Assembly: GCF_000226095.1 (NCBI RefSeq)
Contig: NC_016478.1
Location: 3,214,001-3,278,000, forward strand
Source of the DNA: Thermothelomyces thermophilus ATCC 42464
Lineage: Eukaryota; Ascomycota; Sordariomycetes; Sordariales; Chaetomiaceae
Length of the DNA stretch: 64,000 bases
Direction of reading: 5' to 3'
Below are positions 11,212-24,672 of this stretch, in pieces. The translations under genes were made by a program, and so were the position numbers. Position 1 is the first letter of the stretch. Each line of letters starts with the position of its first letter. The notes beneath the pieces are model-generated. The model had not been told where the DNA came from. It saw nothing but the letters and a program-made list of their open reading frames with translations, and ran no database searches.

Positions 11212-13424
11212 ACGTTATAGCTAAAGAGCTACTCGCTTAGCTTAGTCAACTCTAGCAGCAGATCTAGGAGTTAAACTAGAGAGATAAGGCTACTTAAGCC
11301 CGAATTAAGGAACTCGAGAATGGTAAAAAGCACTTATAGAAATTAATTAACAAGGCCTATGCCAAAATCAAGGCACTTGAGGGCGCCAAAGCGAGCTATA
11401 TCAAGATCGAATTACCTAGCAAATATAGAGGAACTAAGGAGGATCTTGTAGAATTCTTAACAAACCTCTGATCCTACTTCTGGCTTAATAATAATAAGTT
11501 TCTAGATAATGAAGCTAAAGTTCTCTACATAGCTATAAGACTAGAGGGTAAGGTACTTAGATAGTTCGAGTCTATATAGAATGACTATCTTACTAAGGAA
11601 GATAAAGACGACTAAGATATATTTACATAAGTAGTCTTTCGATCTTATAAATGTTTCGAAGAAGAGCTTTAGAAGGTTTTTAGCGACAAAGATAAGAAGA
11701 TTTATATATAAGAAAGACTTGCTAATCTCTAATGGACTAAGTTAGTAGCCTCCTATATTATATAGTTTAGATAGGATATACTTAAGTCTTAGCTTAATAA
11801 CGAGGCGTTAATATAATTATTCTATAATGGCTTAAAGGAAAAGGTTAAAGACAAGCTATATAAGTATAATTAGCCTAAGACCCTAGATAAATATATTATA
11901 TAGGCTATTAGAATTGATGATCGACTCTATATATAAGAGTAATAGAAATAAGGCCAAATAAATAGAACTATAGTTAAGGCTAACAATAAGAAAAAGCGAG
12001 TATACATTAGTACCTTATATAGAATATACCCTAGAGCTATAGATATAGACATAATATAAAAGTAAGACTAGAAGAAGATAACTAAAGATAAGTCTAATGT
12101 TACCTATTATAACTATAGAAAGAAAGGGCACTATAAGCAAGAATATTAAAGCCTAAAGAAAGAATGGAAGACAGTCCTTAGAAAGGAAATTACAGTTATC
12201 GACGAAACTACCAAGGACGTTATCGAAGTAATGGCTACAAGCTACAAAGACAGGGGTAGTAATATAGATAGTCTCGGACACGATGGCAACGGTAAAGACA
12301 AATAAATACCGTACTCCGAACTAGTCACTATAGACCTAGAGATAGGTCTTGCTAAATAGGATATAGTAGGAGAATATATATTACTAATTTCGATTCTCCT
12401 AGCCTTAAGGCAATAGGGTTTTATAGTCATATAGAGGTAAGATAGATCGTAGATAACCGATACCTAAGAAATTAAAAGACCTAGACCTAATATTCAATTC
12501 CTCTAGGAATAAATCAAATAGTAATATAATAAAGTTTTCTGACTTAATATAGAACTACGTAAATGGGATAGACGCTTGACTCGACTTACCTAGTAAAGCG
12601 ATAAGATAAGGGACGAAATAAGGGAACTCCGACATATTATAGAAACTATTAAAGGAGAATAGCCTATGATATATGATAGGCCTGATAGCTATGCCGAGTA
12701 CCTTGATGACTAGTAACTTAGTAATGACGTATAGAACCTAAAATACTAGTTTATATATGCAAACCGCGGAAAAGACAAGCGTATATAGGAAAGCTACTAG
12801 AAGAAATACTCCTACCTTAGCATTAGAGTACCTATAGTCTATATATAGTAGAAAGGATTTAGGAAAGAATTCTAATACCTCCTAGGCAACGTTATACGAC
12901 TATACCCTCGACATAAGATATATATATAAGTGCCCTAGTTCTAGTGTATAGTATATAAATGCCGATATTACTTCTACGATAAATTCGAAAATAATCACTA
13001 GCTAACCTAATAGGAAAATGGGGATAGAAGCTTGTGCCCTATAGAATAGGTCTATAATATAGGAAATAGAGCGGCCAAATTGCTCTAGAAAATTGAAGCT
13101 CGGAGTCTAGAAGGCATTATAGTAGTTCTGAAACAAGCCTAGCCTAGGTACTATAGAATAGGATAGAATATATAGGACTTGTGCTAGAGCAACGATTGCC
13201 TCTATTATATAGACGAAAAGAAATTGCGAATTTAGGAGCTTTAGATAAAACTATAGCATATACAATAAAAAGTAGAATAGACTTAATAGTAGGAAGCTAT
13301 AAGCATTTAATAGCTTATAGAAATAAGTACAATTAACGAAGCTACTATTAGCCAAATAACCGAAGAGGTTAGCACTAATCTAAGAAATAGGTCAGGGCCC
13401 TTCGAGGGGCCTAGAAACCATTAA
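11212..13424 (+). pseudogene. E2 gag
   Basis: The start codon reads ATA at 11212 (ATG in E4 and E5). The order is as in the family: N-terminal coiled region, capsid-type domain (about 11400-11900), CCHC knuckle near 12110 (Cys mostly Tyr), long C-terminal extension, stop TAA at 13422-13424. It is 10 bp shorter than the other copies, which breaks the frame, in addition to dozens of RIP stops. The slippery site is degraded to AAGAAAT (13382-13388). Confidence 0.85.
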
Positions 13425-16032
13425 CGCCCGCGTAGCGACGAGTAGTAACGTAGTATAGGAAGAACTAGCGTAAGAGACTACTATATCGAGACCTCCCGGC
13501 AGAAATATAGGAAATCGCCGCAATCTTTAGATAACGGCAGTAAGACAAGCGACTATAGATAATAGCACAATAGAAATAGCACAAAATGCTTATACTAGTG
13601 GATAGTAGAGTAGAGATAAACCTAATTTCGCTAACACTTGTAAATTAGCTATAAATACCCTAGAGAATGAAGCAGAAGCATAGCATAGTTAAAGGGCCAT
13701 TTCCGATATAGTAGGTATATAAGGAGACTAAACTAATCGATATTACTATGGTAGGGAAGACTATAGTAGTCGTATTTAGTATTATGGACATAGGTAATAA
13801 TAAAGATATAATATTAAGGTTACTATAGTATAAAGATTATAACCTAGATATTAACTAGAAGAATAGTAGCTACCTATAACCCCAAATAGAGTTATATTTG
13901 ACTAGTAAAATAGGGAGTATATAAGGATTATAAGCGGACGATGCTTAAGGGAAGGCATATCCTATAGATCTACTATAAGAGACGGATAGTAGTAGGCAGA
14001 CTACTACAGACTCTAGAAGAGGCAGTATAACGATATTAATATCGTAATGGGAGGAACGAGCCAAACCGCTAATAGCTATTCTCTCCGTCAACAAATGTAG
14101 AGTACTATAATTAGAGTAATAGATTAAGATAGGAGAAATCGCTAGTATTACTATAGATAGAACCAAGTTTATATACTATTAGAAAACCGAGAGACGAGAC
14201 AAGACTAGGGAAGTACTAAAAGAATATAAAAGATACCTAGTATTCGAACTAAAGCATCTAGAAGGATTACTAGAATACAGCCCATAAGATTATAAGATCA
14301 AGCTTAAGGAAGGAGTATAATTAAAGTTCTTTAAGATTTACTATATAAGCTAGATATAGAATAAAGAACTTAAGCGATATTTGGAGGAAAACCTTTAAAG
14401 AGGATATATCTGCCTGTCGACATTGCTAGTAGGCTACCTAATCCTATTTATGCCTAAGAAAGACAGAAAGCTACGGTTATACGTTAACTATCGGCAACTT
14501 AACGAATAGACTATAAAAAACTAATACCTATTACTACTAATCTTACGGCTCTGGAATTAGTTAGTGGGAGCCTAATATTTTATATATCTTGACTTGCTAT
14601 CGGCCTATAACTATATATAGATTAAGGAAGGCGACGAGTAGAAAACGGCCTTTAGGATACCTTATAGCTATTATAAGTACCTTGTTATACTATTCGGACT
14701 TATAAACATGCTAATAACATTCTAAGCCCTAATTAATCAAGCTATCTAACCCTTTCTTGACAAATTTACGGTATATTATCTTAATAATATACTTATCTTC
14801 TCTAAGATGGTAGATAAACACCAGAAGTATATAAAAGTAATGTTAAACGCGCTATATATATATAAACTATTAGTTAATAAGAAAAAGAGCAAATTCTATA
14901 TTAGGAAAACAGTGTTTCTAGGATACGAAATATCCCTAGGACAAATCTAGATAGAACCTTTAAAGGTTAAAGCTATTAAGGAGTAGCTACGATTAACGTT
15001 AGTCACGGAAATATGAAGCTTTATTAGATTTATAAACTTCTACCAAATGTTTATTAGGAACTTTAGAGTGATTATATAACCTTTATATAAACTTACTAGG
15101 AAGAACGCTAAATTCTAATAGGAAGAATAGCATAAGTAAGCATTTATATAGATCTATAATACTATTACTAAAGATCTAGTACTAGTATTACTAGACCTTG
15201 AGAAGCCATTTAAGGTAGAAACGGACGCTTTAGACTATACTATCAGAGGACAATTAAGATAACAAGATAGATAAGGGAAGCTATATCCTATAGCCTTCTT
15301 TTCAAAGAAGCTTGATAGACTACGTCTTAATTATCCGATCTATAACAAGGAACTACTTACGATTGTCGAAGCTTTTAAGGAATAGCAACTATACCTTAGT
15401 AGTATGATTAAACCAGTACAAGTATATATAGATTATAAGAATTTATAATACTTTACGACAATAAAGGAGCTTAATAGACTATAAATACGATAGGTAGAAT
15501 TCCTTACGGAATTTAACTTTAAGATCCGCTATAAGAAGGGCAAAGAAAACGTATAAATGGACATCTTAAGCCGACGAACGGATTACACAGAAGGACGAAC
15601 GGAAATAACACTACTATTATTTAAGGAACGAACAAACAGAACGCTATATTATAAAATATAGATACCTATAGAAGATAATCTACTTAACTCGTTCCTAGAA
15701 TACTATATAATCTTTTAAGAAGAAAGGATTAACGAGGTATAGTATTAAGTAGCACCCGGACTACTAGTACCTAACGGAGTAGAAGAAAGAGATAGAAAAC
15801 TCTAGTACCAAGGCAAAGCATATATCTATGACTAGGATCAATAGCTACAGATAATTTAAGAACTCTATAAGTCAAAACTCGGAGGATATAAAGGAGTTAT
15901 AAAGACTGTCGTATAAGTCAGGAAACACTACGACTTTCTATAGTTAACGGTACGAGTTAAGGAAGTTATACGGAACTACGACATTTGCAATCGAAGCAAA
16001 ACGATATAATATAAGCTATATAGGCTACTTTA
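13382..16032 (+). pseudogene. E2 pol, first part (protease to integrase zinc domain)
   Basis: Pol in the -1 frame relative to gag, from the degraded slippery site. The protease D-S-G region lies near 13595 (LVDS present). RT is at about 14330-15000 with catalytic box YYLNN near 14780, and RNase H at about 15190-15480. The integrase zinc-binding region (about 15850-16020) is cut by E3 at 16033. The continuation is at 31211. Stops fit RIP. Confidence 0.85.
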
Positions 16033-16484
16033 TATTACAAGCCAACCATATACCGCGACCCGGTAAGCCGTAGCAGACTAAATGAGCTACCAATCAAGAA
16101 GGGCACAGAGCAAGGCTAACACAGGATCGCTAGGGAGTGCAGGCTACCATAGGCAAACAATTGCCAAAAGGGAAGGATAGCAGAGGATAGCTAGCTACTA
16201 AAGGCAATCCTAAGGCAGGCTAGAAGGGGACTATAAGCGACTAACAGAAGTATATATATATATAAATAATCACTCGTTTTGGTAGACTCTAGGAGTTTAC
16301 TAGTAATAGTAACTTACAATCATAGTACTTATACTAAGTATTATTAACTATTATAAGAGATAACTCTAATGTTGTTATAAACCCTTTGGCTTTACCAAAT
16401 CCCTTAGACGACCTATACACTTATCCTACTTAACCTACCTTTGTCTGAACCCTTTTAGAAGAAGTCTGAGTTAGGTTCGTTATA
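16033..16484 (+). repeat. E3 5' LTR (beta)
   Basis: 452 bp. The first 230 bp or so (U3) are unlike the alpha LTR and contain a CCGCGACCCGG motif. From the AT-rich TATA region onward it matches alpha and gamma LTRs. Confidence 0.92.
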
Positions 16485-16550
16485 TATTACTATCACTCCC
16501 TTTATTCTATTATAGTTTAGGATAAAGGTAATTTCGACCTCGATATCGAT

Positions 16551-18773
16551 ATAATTACTAACATTACAGCCAAATAGCTGCTTACCTAGCTTAGTTAACT
16601 CTATTAATAGATCTAGGAGTTAGACTAGAGAGACAAGGCTATTTAAGCTCGGATCAAGGAACTTGAGAACGGCGAAAAACACTTGTAGAAGCTAGTTAAC
16701 GAGGCCTATACCAAAATCAAGGCACTCGAGGGCGCTAAAGCAAGCCGTATTAAGATCAAACTACCTAGCAAATACAGAGGAACTAAGGAAAATCTCGTAG
16801 GATTTCTAATAAACCTCTGATCTTACTTTTGGCTTAATGACGACAAGTTTCTAGATAATAAAGCTAAAGTCCTCTTTATAGCTACGAGACTAGAGGGTAA
16901 GGCACTTAGATAGTTTAAGCCTACGTAGAACGACTATCTTATTAAGGAAGACGAAGACGACTCAGACGCGTTTACGTAGGTAGTCTTTTGATCCTATAAC
17001 TATTTTAAAGAAAAGCTTTAGAAGGTTTTTAGTAATAAAGACGAGAAGATTTATATATAAGAAAGACTTGCTAATCTCTAATAGATTAAGTTAGTAGCCT
17101 CTTATGCTATATAGTTTAGATAGGATATACTTAAGTCTTAGCTTAATAATAAGGCGTTAATGTAACTATTCTATAATAGCTTAAAGGAAAAGGTTAAAGA
17201 TAAGCTATATAAGTATAACTAGCCTAAAACCCTAGATAAATATATTATATAGGCCATTAGGATCGATAATTAACTCTATATATAAGAGCAATAGAAATAA
17301 GGTTAGATAAATAGAACCGTAGTTAAGGCTAATGATAAGAAAAAACGAGTATACGTTAGTACCTTGTATAGGATATATCCTAGAGCTATAGATATAGACG
17401 TAGCATAGAAGCAAGATAAGAAGAAGATAACTAAAGATAAGTCTAACATTACCTACTATAACTATAGAAAGAAAGGACATTATAAATAAGAATGTCAAAG
17501 CTCGAAGAAAGACTAGAAACTAGTCCCTAGAAAGGAAATTACGGCTATCGACGAAACTACTAAAGATGTTATCGAAGTAATAGCTACAAGCTATAAAGAC
17601 AGGGATAGCGATACAGATAGTCTTGGATATAATGGCGACGGTAAAGACAAACAAGCACCATACTCCGAACTGGTCACGGTAGACTTAGAGATAGGTCTTG
17701 CCAAATAGAACACGGCAGGAGAATATACACCACCAATTTCGATTCTCCTAGCCTTAAGGCAGTGGGGTTTTATAGTTACCTAGAGGCGGGATAGATCGTA
17801 GATAACTAATACCTAAGGAATCGAGAGACCTAGACCTAATGTTCTATTTCTCTAGGAACAAATCGAATGGTACTATAACGAAGTTTTCCGGCTTAATATA
17901 GAACTATATAAACGGGATAGACGCTTGATTCGACTTGCCTATTAGAGCAATAAGATAAGGGATAAGATAAGGGAACTCTAATATATTGTAAAAACTATTA
18001 GAGGAGAATAGTCTATGATATATAATAGGCCTAATGGCTATACCGAGTATTTTAACGATTAGTAATTTAGCTATGATACATAGAACCTTAAGTACTAGTT
18101 TATATATACGAATCGAGGAAAAGATAAGCGTATATAGGAAAGCTATTAGAAGAAATACTCCTATCTTAATATTAGAGTACCTATAGTCTATATATAGTAA
18201 GAAGGATTTGGAAAAGAATTTTAATACCTTCTAGGCAACGCTATACGACTATACCTATAATACGAGGCATATATATAAGTGCCCTAGTTCTAGTATGTAT
18301 TATATAAATGCCGATACTACTTTCGTGACAAATTCGAAAACAACTATTAGCCGACCTGACAAGGAAATGAGGACAGAAGTCTCTACTCTATAGAATAGGT
18401 CTATAATATAGGAAATAGAGCAGCCGAATTGCTCTAGAAGATCGAAGCCTATAATCTAGAAGGCATTATAGTAGTTCTAAAACGAGCCTAGCCTAGGTAC
18501 TATAGAATAGGACAAGATATATAAGACTCGTGCCGGAGTAACGACTACCTCTACCACGCGGATAAAAAGAAATCGCGGATCTAGGAGCTTTGGATGAAGC
18601 TATGGCACGTATGACGGAAAGCAGAACAGACCTAATGGTAGGAAGCTATAAGCACTTAATAGCTTATAGAAATAAGTACGATCGACGAAGCCGTTATTAG
18701 CCGAATAACTAAAGAGGTTAGCATTGACCTAGGAAATGGGTTAGGGCCCTTCGAGGGGCCCGAAAACTATTAA
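16551..18773 (+). pseudogene. E3 gag
   Basis: 740 codons from ATA (ATG by comparison) at 16551 to TAA at 18771-18773, with no net indel. The capsid-type domain is at about 16740-17230. The knuckle is near 17454-17495, with KKGHYK retained and Cys mostly changed to Tyr. The C-terminal extension follows. RIP stops occur throughout. The slippery site reads AGGAAAT at 18731-18737. Confidence 0.88.
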
Positions 18774-21700
18774 TGCCCGTATAACGGCGAGTAATAGCGT
18801 AGTATAGGAGGAACTAGCGTAAGAGACTACTATATCAAGACCTCCTAGTAGAAATATGGAAAATTACTATAATCTTTGGATGACGGTAGCAAGATAAGCG
18901 ATTATGGATAATAGTATAATGGAAACAGCACGAAATGCTTGTACTAGTAGATAGTAGAGCAGAGATAAACCTGATTTTGCCGACACTTATAAATTAGCTA
19001 TAGATACCCTAGAGAATAAAGCGAAAGTATGGTATAGTTAAAGGGCTATTTCCGACGTAATAGGTATATAAGGAAACTAAACTAATTAACATTACTATAG
19101 TAGGAAAGACTATAGCAATTGTATTTGGTATTATAGATATAGGTAATGATAAAGATATAATATTAAAATTACTATGATATAAAGATTATAACCTAGACAT
19201 TAGCTAGAAGAATAGTAGCTACCTATAACCCTAAATGGAGTTATATTTAACTAGTAAGATAGGGAGTATATAAAGATTACAAATAGACAATGCTTAAGGG
19301 AAGGCATATCTTATAGATCTATCGCAAGAGACGAATAATAGCAGGCAGACCACTACGGACTCTAGAAGAAGCGGTATAATAATACCGATATTACGATAGA
19401 AAGAACGAGCTAAACTACCGATAGCTGTTCTCTCTATTGACAAATACGGAGCATTATAACCGGAGTAGTAGGTTAAGATAGGAAAAATCGCTAGCATCGC
19501 TATAGACAGAACCAAGTTTGTATACTATTAGAAAACCGAGAAACGAGACAAGACTAGGAAAGTACCGGAGGAATATAAAGGACACCTAGCATTTGAACCA
19601 AAGCATCTAGAAGGGTTACTAGAGCACGGCCTATAGGATTACGAGATTAAGCTTAAAGAAGGAGTATAACTAAAGTTCTTTAAGATTTACTATACGAGCT
19701 AGACTTAGAATAAAGAACTTAAGCGATATTTAGAGGAGAACCTTCAAAGAGGATATATCTGCCTATCGACATTGCTAGTAGGCTACCTAATCCTATTTAT
19801 ACCTAAGAAAGACGGAAAGCTATGGTTATATAATAACTATTGGCAACTTAATAAATAGACTATAAAAAACCGATACCTATTATTACTAATCTTATAGCTC
19901 TAAGATTAGTTAGTAAAAGCCTAATATTTTATATATCTTGACTTGCTATTAGCCTATAATTATATATAGATCAAAGAAGGCAACGAGTAGAAAACGGCCT
20001 TTAGGATACCCTATAGTTATTACAAGTACCTCGTTATGCTATTCGGACTTACGAATGTGCTAGTAACGTTCTAAGCCCTAATTAATCAAGCTATCCGACC
20101 CTTTCTTAACAAATTCATAGTATATTATTTCGACGATATACTTATCTTCTCTAAGATAATAGACGAACACTAGAAGCACGTAAGAGTAGTGCTAGACGCG
20201 TTACATATATATAAGCTATTAGTTAACAAGGAAAAAAGTAAATTCCACGTTAGGAAAACGGTGTTTTTAGGATACGAGATATCCCTAGGATAAATCTAGA
20301 TAGAACCTTCAAAGGTCGAAGCTATTAAGAATTGGCTACGACTAACGTTAGTTATGGAAGTACGAAGTTTTATCGGGTTTACGAACTTCTACTAGATGTT
20401 TATTAGGAACTTCGGAGCGATCGTACGACCTTTATACGAACTTACCAAGAAGAACGCTGAATTCTAATAGAAAGAATAGCATAAGTAAGCATTTATATAG
20501 ATCTATAACGCCATTACTAAAGATCTAGTACTAGTGCTACTAGACCCTAAGAAGCTATTTAAGGTAGAAACGGACGCTTTAGACTATACCATTAGAGGAT
20601 AATTAGGATAATAAAACGAACAAAGGAAGCTATATCCTATAGCCTTCTTTTTAAAAAAGCTCGATAGACTATATCTTAATTATCCGATCTACAATAAGGA
20701 ACTACTTACGATTATCGAAGCTTTTAAGGAATAGCGACCATACCTTAGTAGTATAATCAAACTAGTATAAGTATATATAGATTATAAGAATTTACGATAC
20801 TTTATAACGATAAAAGAGCTTAATAGATAATAAATATAATAGGTAGAATTCATTACGGAATTTAATTTTGAGATCCGCTATAAGAAGGGTAAAGAGAACG
20901 TATAAATGGACGCCTTAAGCCAACGAACGGATCATATAGAAGGACAAACAGAAACAATGCTACCGTTATTTAAGGAACGAATAGATAGAACGCTATATTA
21001 CGAAATGTAGATACCTATAGAAGATGATCTACTCGACTCGTTTCTAGAATGTTACGCAATCTTTCAAGAAGAAAGGATCAACGAGACATAGTATTAAGCA
21101 GCACCCGGACTAGTAGTACCTAATAGAGTAGAAAAAAAAGATAGGAAACTCTAGTACCAAGGTAAAGTATATATCTATAATAGGGATTAATAGCTACGAA
21201 TGATCTGAGAACTCTATAAATCGAAACTTGGAGGATATAAAGGAGTTACGAAGACCGTTACACAAGTCAAGAAACACTACGACTTTCTATAGTTAACGGT
21301 ACAAGTCAAGGAAGTCGTATAGAGCTACGACATCTATAATCGAAGTAAAACGGTACGATATAAGCTATGTAGGCTACTTTAGCTACTACTAATAGCCGAT
21401 AAACTATAGAGTTTAGTTACGATAGACTTTATTACGAAACTGTTAGAATTTAAAGATACGGCTATAGGGGTAATCTATAATAGTATTCTCACTATAGTAG
21501 ACCGCCTAACTAAATAGGTATACTTCTTTCTCTATAAGGAGTCCTAGATAGCAAAACAGTTAGTAGACGTAATCTACTAGCAAGTTATATTAGTATACGC
21601 TTAGCTATAGGAATAGATCACTAACAGAGACACTAAGTTCGTATCGAAGTTCTAGTAAGCGTTAATATAACAATTAGGCATTAATAGCAAGCTATTAACG

Positions 21701-21935
21701 GCATATCACCTATAGACTAACAAACAAATAGAGTGACTAAACTAAGTTATCAAGTAGTACTTCCGTTTTTACATTAACTACTAGCAAGATAACTAGGTTA
21801 TACTATTGCTAATAGTATAACTTGCCTATAATATAACGCTAATAGAAACGACTAAAGTTATACTATTCTTTATAAACTACAGATACGAAGCAAACCTTAG
21901 GTAAGGACTAGAGGTTATAGTGCTAAGAGTAGCAG
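18731..21935 (+). pseudogene. E3 pol, first part (protease to integrase core)
   Basis: In the -1 frame relative to gag. Protease LVDSRAE near 18950 (active-site Gly changed to Arg). RT at about 19670-20350, box YYFDD near 20123, keeping both Asp. RNase H at about 20560-20830. Integrase zinc region at about 21190-21370, then the catalytic core. E4 cuts it at 21936, just after the core; the rest resumes at 29515. Confidence 0.87.
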
Positions 21936-22383
21936 TGTTACGGATAAGCATATAGATGGCCCGGCAGGCTGCAGCCAGGACGCGGGACATTCCGACAGCC
22001 AATCACTTGACGGACCAATCAGAAGATTATCACTGCCAAGACTAAGGTCTTTACTAGTAATAATAACATATCACTATCAACAACGCGGGATCACAGAGTA
22101 AAAGGAGAAATAGTACTAGTGATAACTATTAAAAAGGGACAGATAATTATATATATATAGCTAGCCAGTCACTCGTTATAGTAGACTCTAGGAGTTTACT
22201 AGTAATAACAATTATAATCATAGTACTTATACTAAGCATTGCTAATTACTATAAGAAATAACTCTAAGTGTTATTATAAACCCTTTGGCTTTACTAAATC
22301 CCTTAGACGACCTGCCTACCTGTCCCGCTCAATCTACCTTCGTCTAAACCCTTTCAGAAGAAGTCTAAGCTAGGTTCGTCACA
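21936..22383 (+). repeat. E4 5' LTR (alpha)
   Basis: 448 bp from TGTTACGG to GTCACA, identical in length to 29062-29509. U3 is about 21936-22160, ending in an (AT)n TATA-like run. The shared R-U5 follows, in which AGTAATAACAA (22201-22211) is the RIP form of the predicted self-primer. Confidence 0.95.
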
Positions 22384-22385
22384 CG

Positions 22386-22396
22386 TTGTTACCACT
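22386..22396 (+). other. Predicted self-priming primer-binding site of E4
   Basis: TTGTTACCACT lies three bases after the 5' LTR. It is the exact reverse complement of AGTGGTAACAA at 29327-29337 in E4's own 3' LTR, just downstream of the TATA run. The same pairing recurs in E5 and E7. No TGG-start tRNA primer site is visible. Confidence 0.55.
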
Positions 22397-22449
22397 CCCT
22401 TTGTTCTGTTATAGTTCAGAACGGAGGTGACCTTGACCTCGACATTGAC

Positions 22450-24672
22450 ATGGCTACTAACGTCACAGCCGAACAGCTGCTTGCCTAGCTTGGTTAACTC
22501 TAGTAGCGGATCTAGGAGTTAGACTAGAGAGATAAGGTTACTTAAGCCCGAATTAAGGAACTCGAGAATGGCAAAAAGTACTTGTAGAAACTGGTTAACG
22601 AGGCCTATACCAAGATTAAAGCGCTCGAGACTACTAAAGCGAGCCGAATCAAGATCGAACTACCTAGCAAATATAGAGGAACTAAGGAAGATCTTGTAGG
22701 ATTCCTAATAAACCTCCGATCCTACTTCTAGCTTAATAATAACAAGTTTCCGGACGATAAAGCTAAAGTTCTCTATATAGCCACGAGATTAAAAGGCAAG
22801 GCACTTAGATGGTTCGAGCCTATATAGAATGACTATCTTACTAAGGAAGATGAAGACGACCGAGACGCGTTTATATAGGCAGTCTTCTGATCTTATAACC
22901 GTTTCGAAGAAGAGCTTTAGAAGGTTTTTAGTGACAAAGACGAGAAGATTTATATATAAGAAAGACTTGCTAATCTCCGATAGACCAAGTTAGTAGCCTC
23001 CTACACCGTATAGTTTAGACAGGACATATTTAAGTCTTAGCTTAATGACAAGGCGTTAATATAACTATTCTATAATGGCTTAAAGGAAAAGGTTAAAGAT
23101 AAGCTATATAAGTACGATCGGCCTGAGACCCTGGACAAATACATTGTACAGGCCATCAGAATCGATAATTGACTCTATATACAAGAGTAGTAGAAACGAG
23201 GCCAGATGAATGGAACTGTGGTTAAAGCTAACGATAAGAAAAAGCGAGTATACATTAGTACCTTGTACAGGACGTACCCTAGAGCTATAGATATAGATAT
23301 AGCATAGAAGTAAGATAAGAAGAAGATAGCTAAAGATAAGTCTAACATTACCTACTATAATTATAGAAAGAAAGGACACTATAAATAAGAATATCGAAGC
23401 CTAAGGAAAGACTAGAAACTAGTCCCTAGAAAGGAAATTATAGCTATTAACGAAAATACTAAGGATATTATCAAAGTAACGGCTACAAGCTACAAAGACA
23501 GGGGTAGTAACACAGATAGTCTCGGATATAATAATAATAGTAAAGATAAACAAGTACTGTACTCCAAACTGGTCACTATAGACCTAGAGACAGGTCTTGC
23601 CGAATAGGACATAGCAGGAGAATATATACCGCCAGTTTCGATTCTCCTAGCCTTGAGATAGTAGGGTTTCATAGTCACGTAGAGGCAGGATAGATCGTAG
23701 ACAACCGACACCTAAGGAATCGAAAGACCCGGACCTAATGTTCTATTCCTCTAGGAACGAATCGAATGGTATTATAACGAAGTTTTCCGGCTTAATATGG
23801 AACTACACGAACGGGATGGACGCTTGATTCGACTTGCCTAGTAAAGTGATAAGATAAGGGACGAGATAAGGAAACTCTAACGTATTGTAGAAACTATTAA
23901 AGGGGAATAGCCTGTGGTATACGATAGGCCTGATAGCTATACCGAGTATTCTGACGATCAGCAACTTAGCTACGACGTATAGAACCCTAAGTACCAGTTC
24001 ATACACGCGAACCACGGAAAAAACAAACGTACGTGGGAAAACTACTAGAAGAAACACTCCTACCTTAGCATTAGAGTACCCACGGCCTATATATAGTGGG
24101 AAGGATTTAGAAAAGAGTTCTAATACCTTCTAGGTGACGCTACGCGACTATATCTATGATACGAGGCACATATATAAGTGCCCTGGTTCTAGTGTATAGC
24201 ACACGAATGCCGATACTACTTTTATAACAAATTCGAAAACAATCACTAGCCGACCTGACAAGGAAATGAGGACGGAAGCCTCTGCTCTATGGAATAGGTC
24301 TATGATATAGGAAATAGAGCGGCCGAATTGCTCTGGAAAATTGAAGCCCGCGATCTAGAAGGCATTACGATAGTTCTAAGACAAGCCTGGCCTAGGCACT
24401 ACGGAACCGGACGAGATATATAGGACTTGTGCTAGAGTAACGATTGCCTCTACCACGTAGACGAAAAGAAATCGCGGATCTAGGAGCTTTAGACAAAGCT
24501 ATAATACGTACGACGAAAAGCAGAACGGACCTAATAGTAGGAAGCTATAAGCACTTAATGGCTTATAGAAATAAGTATAATCGACGAAGCCACTATTAGC
24601 TAAATAACCGAAGAGGTTAGTACTAACCTGGGAAACGGGTCAGGGCCCTTCGAGGGGCTCGAAAACCATTAA
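22450..24672 (+). pseudogene. E4 gag
   Basis: Retrotransposon Gag, which forms the particle shell and binds element RNA. The ATG at 22450 is intact and is followed by 740 codons to TAA (24670-24672). The start MATNVTAEQLLA recurs in other copies. A charged coiled-coil-like region (residues about 10-65) leads into a capsid-type domain (about 70-220) with KALRWFEP. The CCHC knuckle is at 23353-23394: order C-Y-N-C-R-K-K-G-H-Y-K-x-E-C, with three Cys now Tyr. About 430 further residues follow, which is long for a Ty3 Gag. Stops are TAG/TAA or TGA at sites explained by C-to-T or G-to-A change. Confidence 0.9.
24630..24660 (+). promoter_or_regulatory. Predicted -1 ribosomal frameshift signal, E4 gag-pol
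   Basis: GGGAAAC at 24630-24636 sits with GGA and AAC as zero-frame gag codons (the X-XXY-YYZ phase). Six bases later a stem begins: GGGCCC (24643-24648), loop, then GGGCTC (24655-24660, one mutation from GGGCCC). The gag stop follows at 24670. Pol (protease ATG at 24834) is 2384 nt from the gag ATG, i.e. in the -1 frame. Confidence 0.7.

Noticed and set aside
13945-14166. Repeated 68-73 codon open frames on the strand opposite pol, near 13945, 19294, 25193, 37942, 43808, 51200 and 55748
   Set aside because: They lie at the same place in each copy, opposite the protease-RT linker. RIP stops on the coding strand read CTA or TTA on the other strand, so antisense frames stay open without selection. 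Composition is Leu/Ser/Ile-rich as expected for this effect.
17232-17498. Hydrophobic 82-96 codon frames opposite the gag zinc knuckle (17232, 23104, 39968, 41746, 49157, 61627)
   Set aside because: They look like membrane proteins, but are the complement of the Lys/Glu/Asp-rich gag coding strand in each copy. Shadows of gag.
22384-22410. A standard tRNA primer-binding site after the E-family 5' LTR
   Set aside because: The sequence does not begin with TGG or match a tRNA 3' end that I recognise; the self-complementary explanation fits better.
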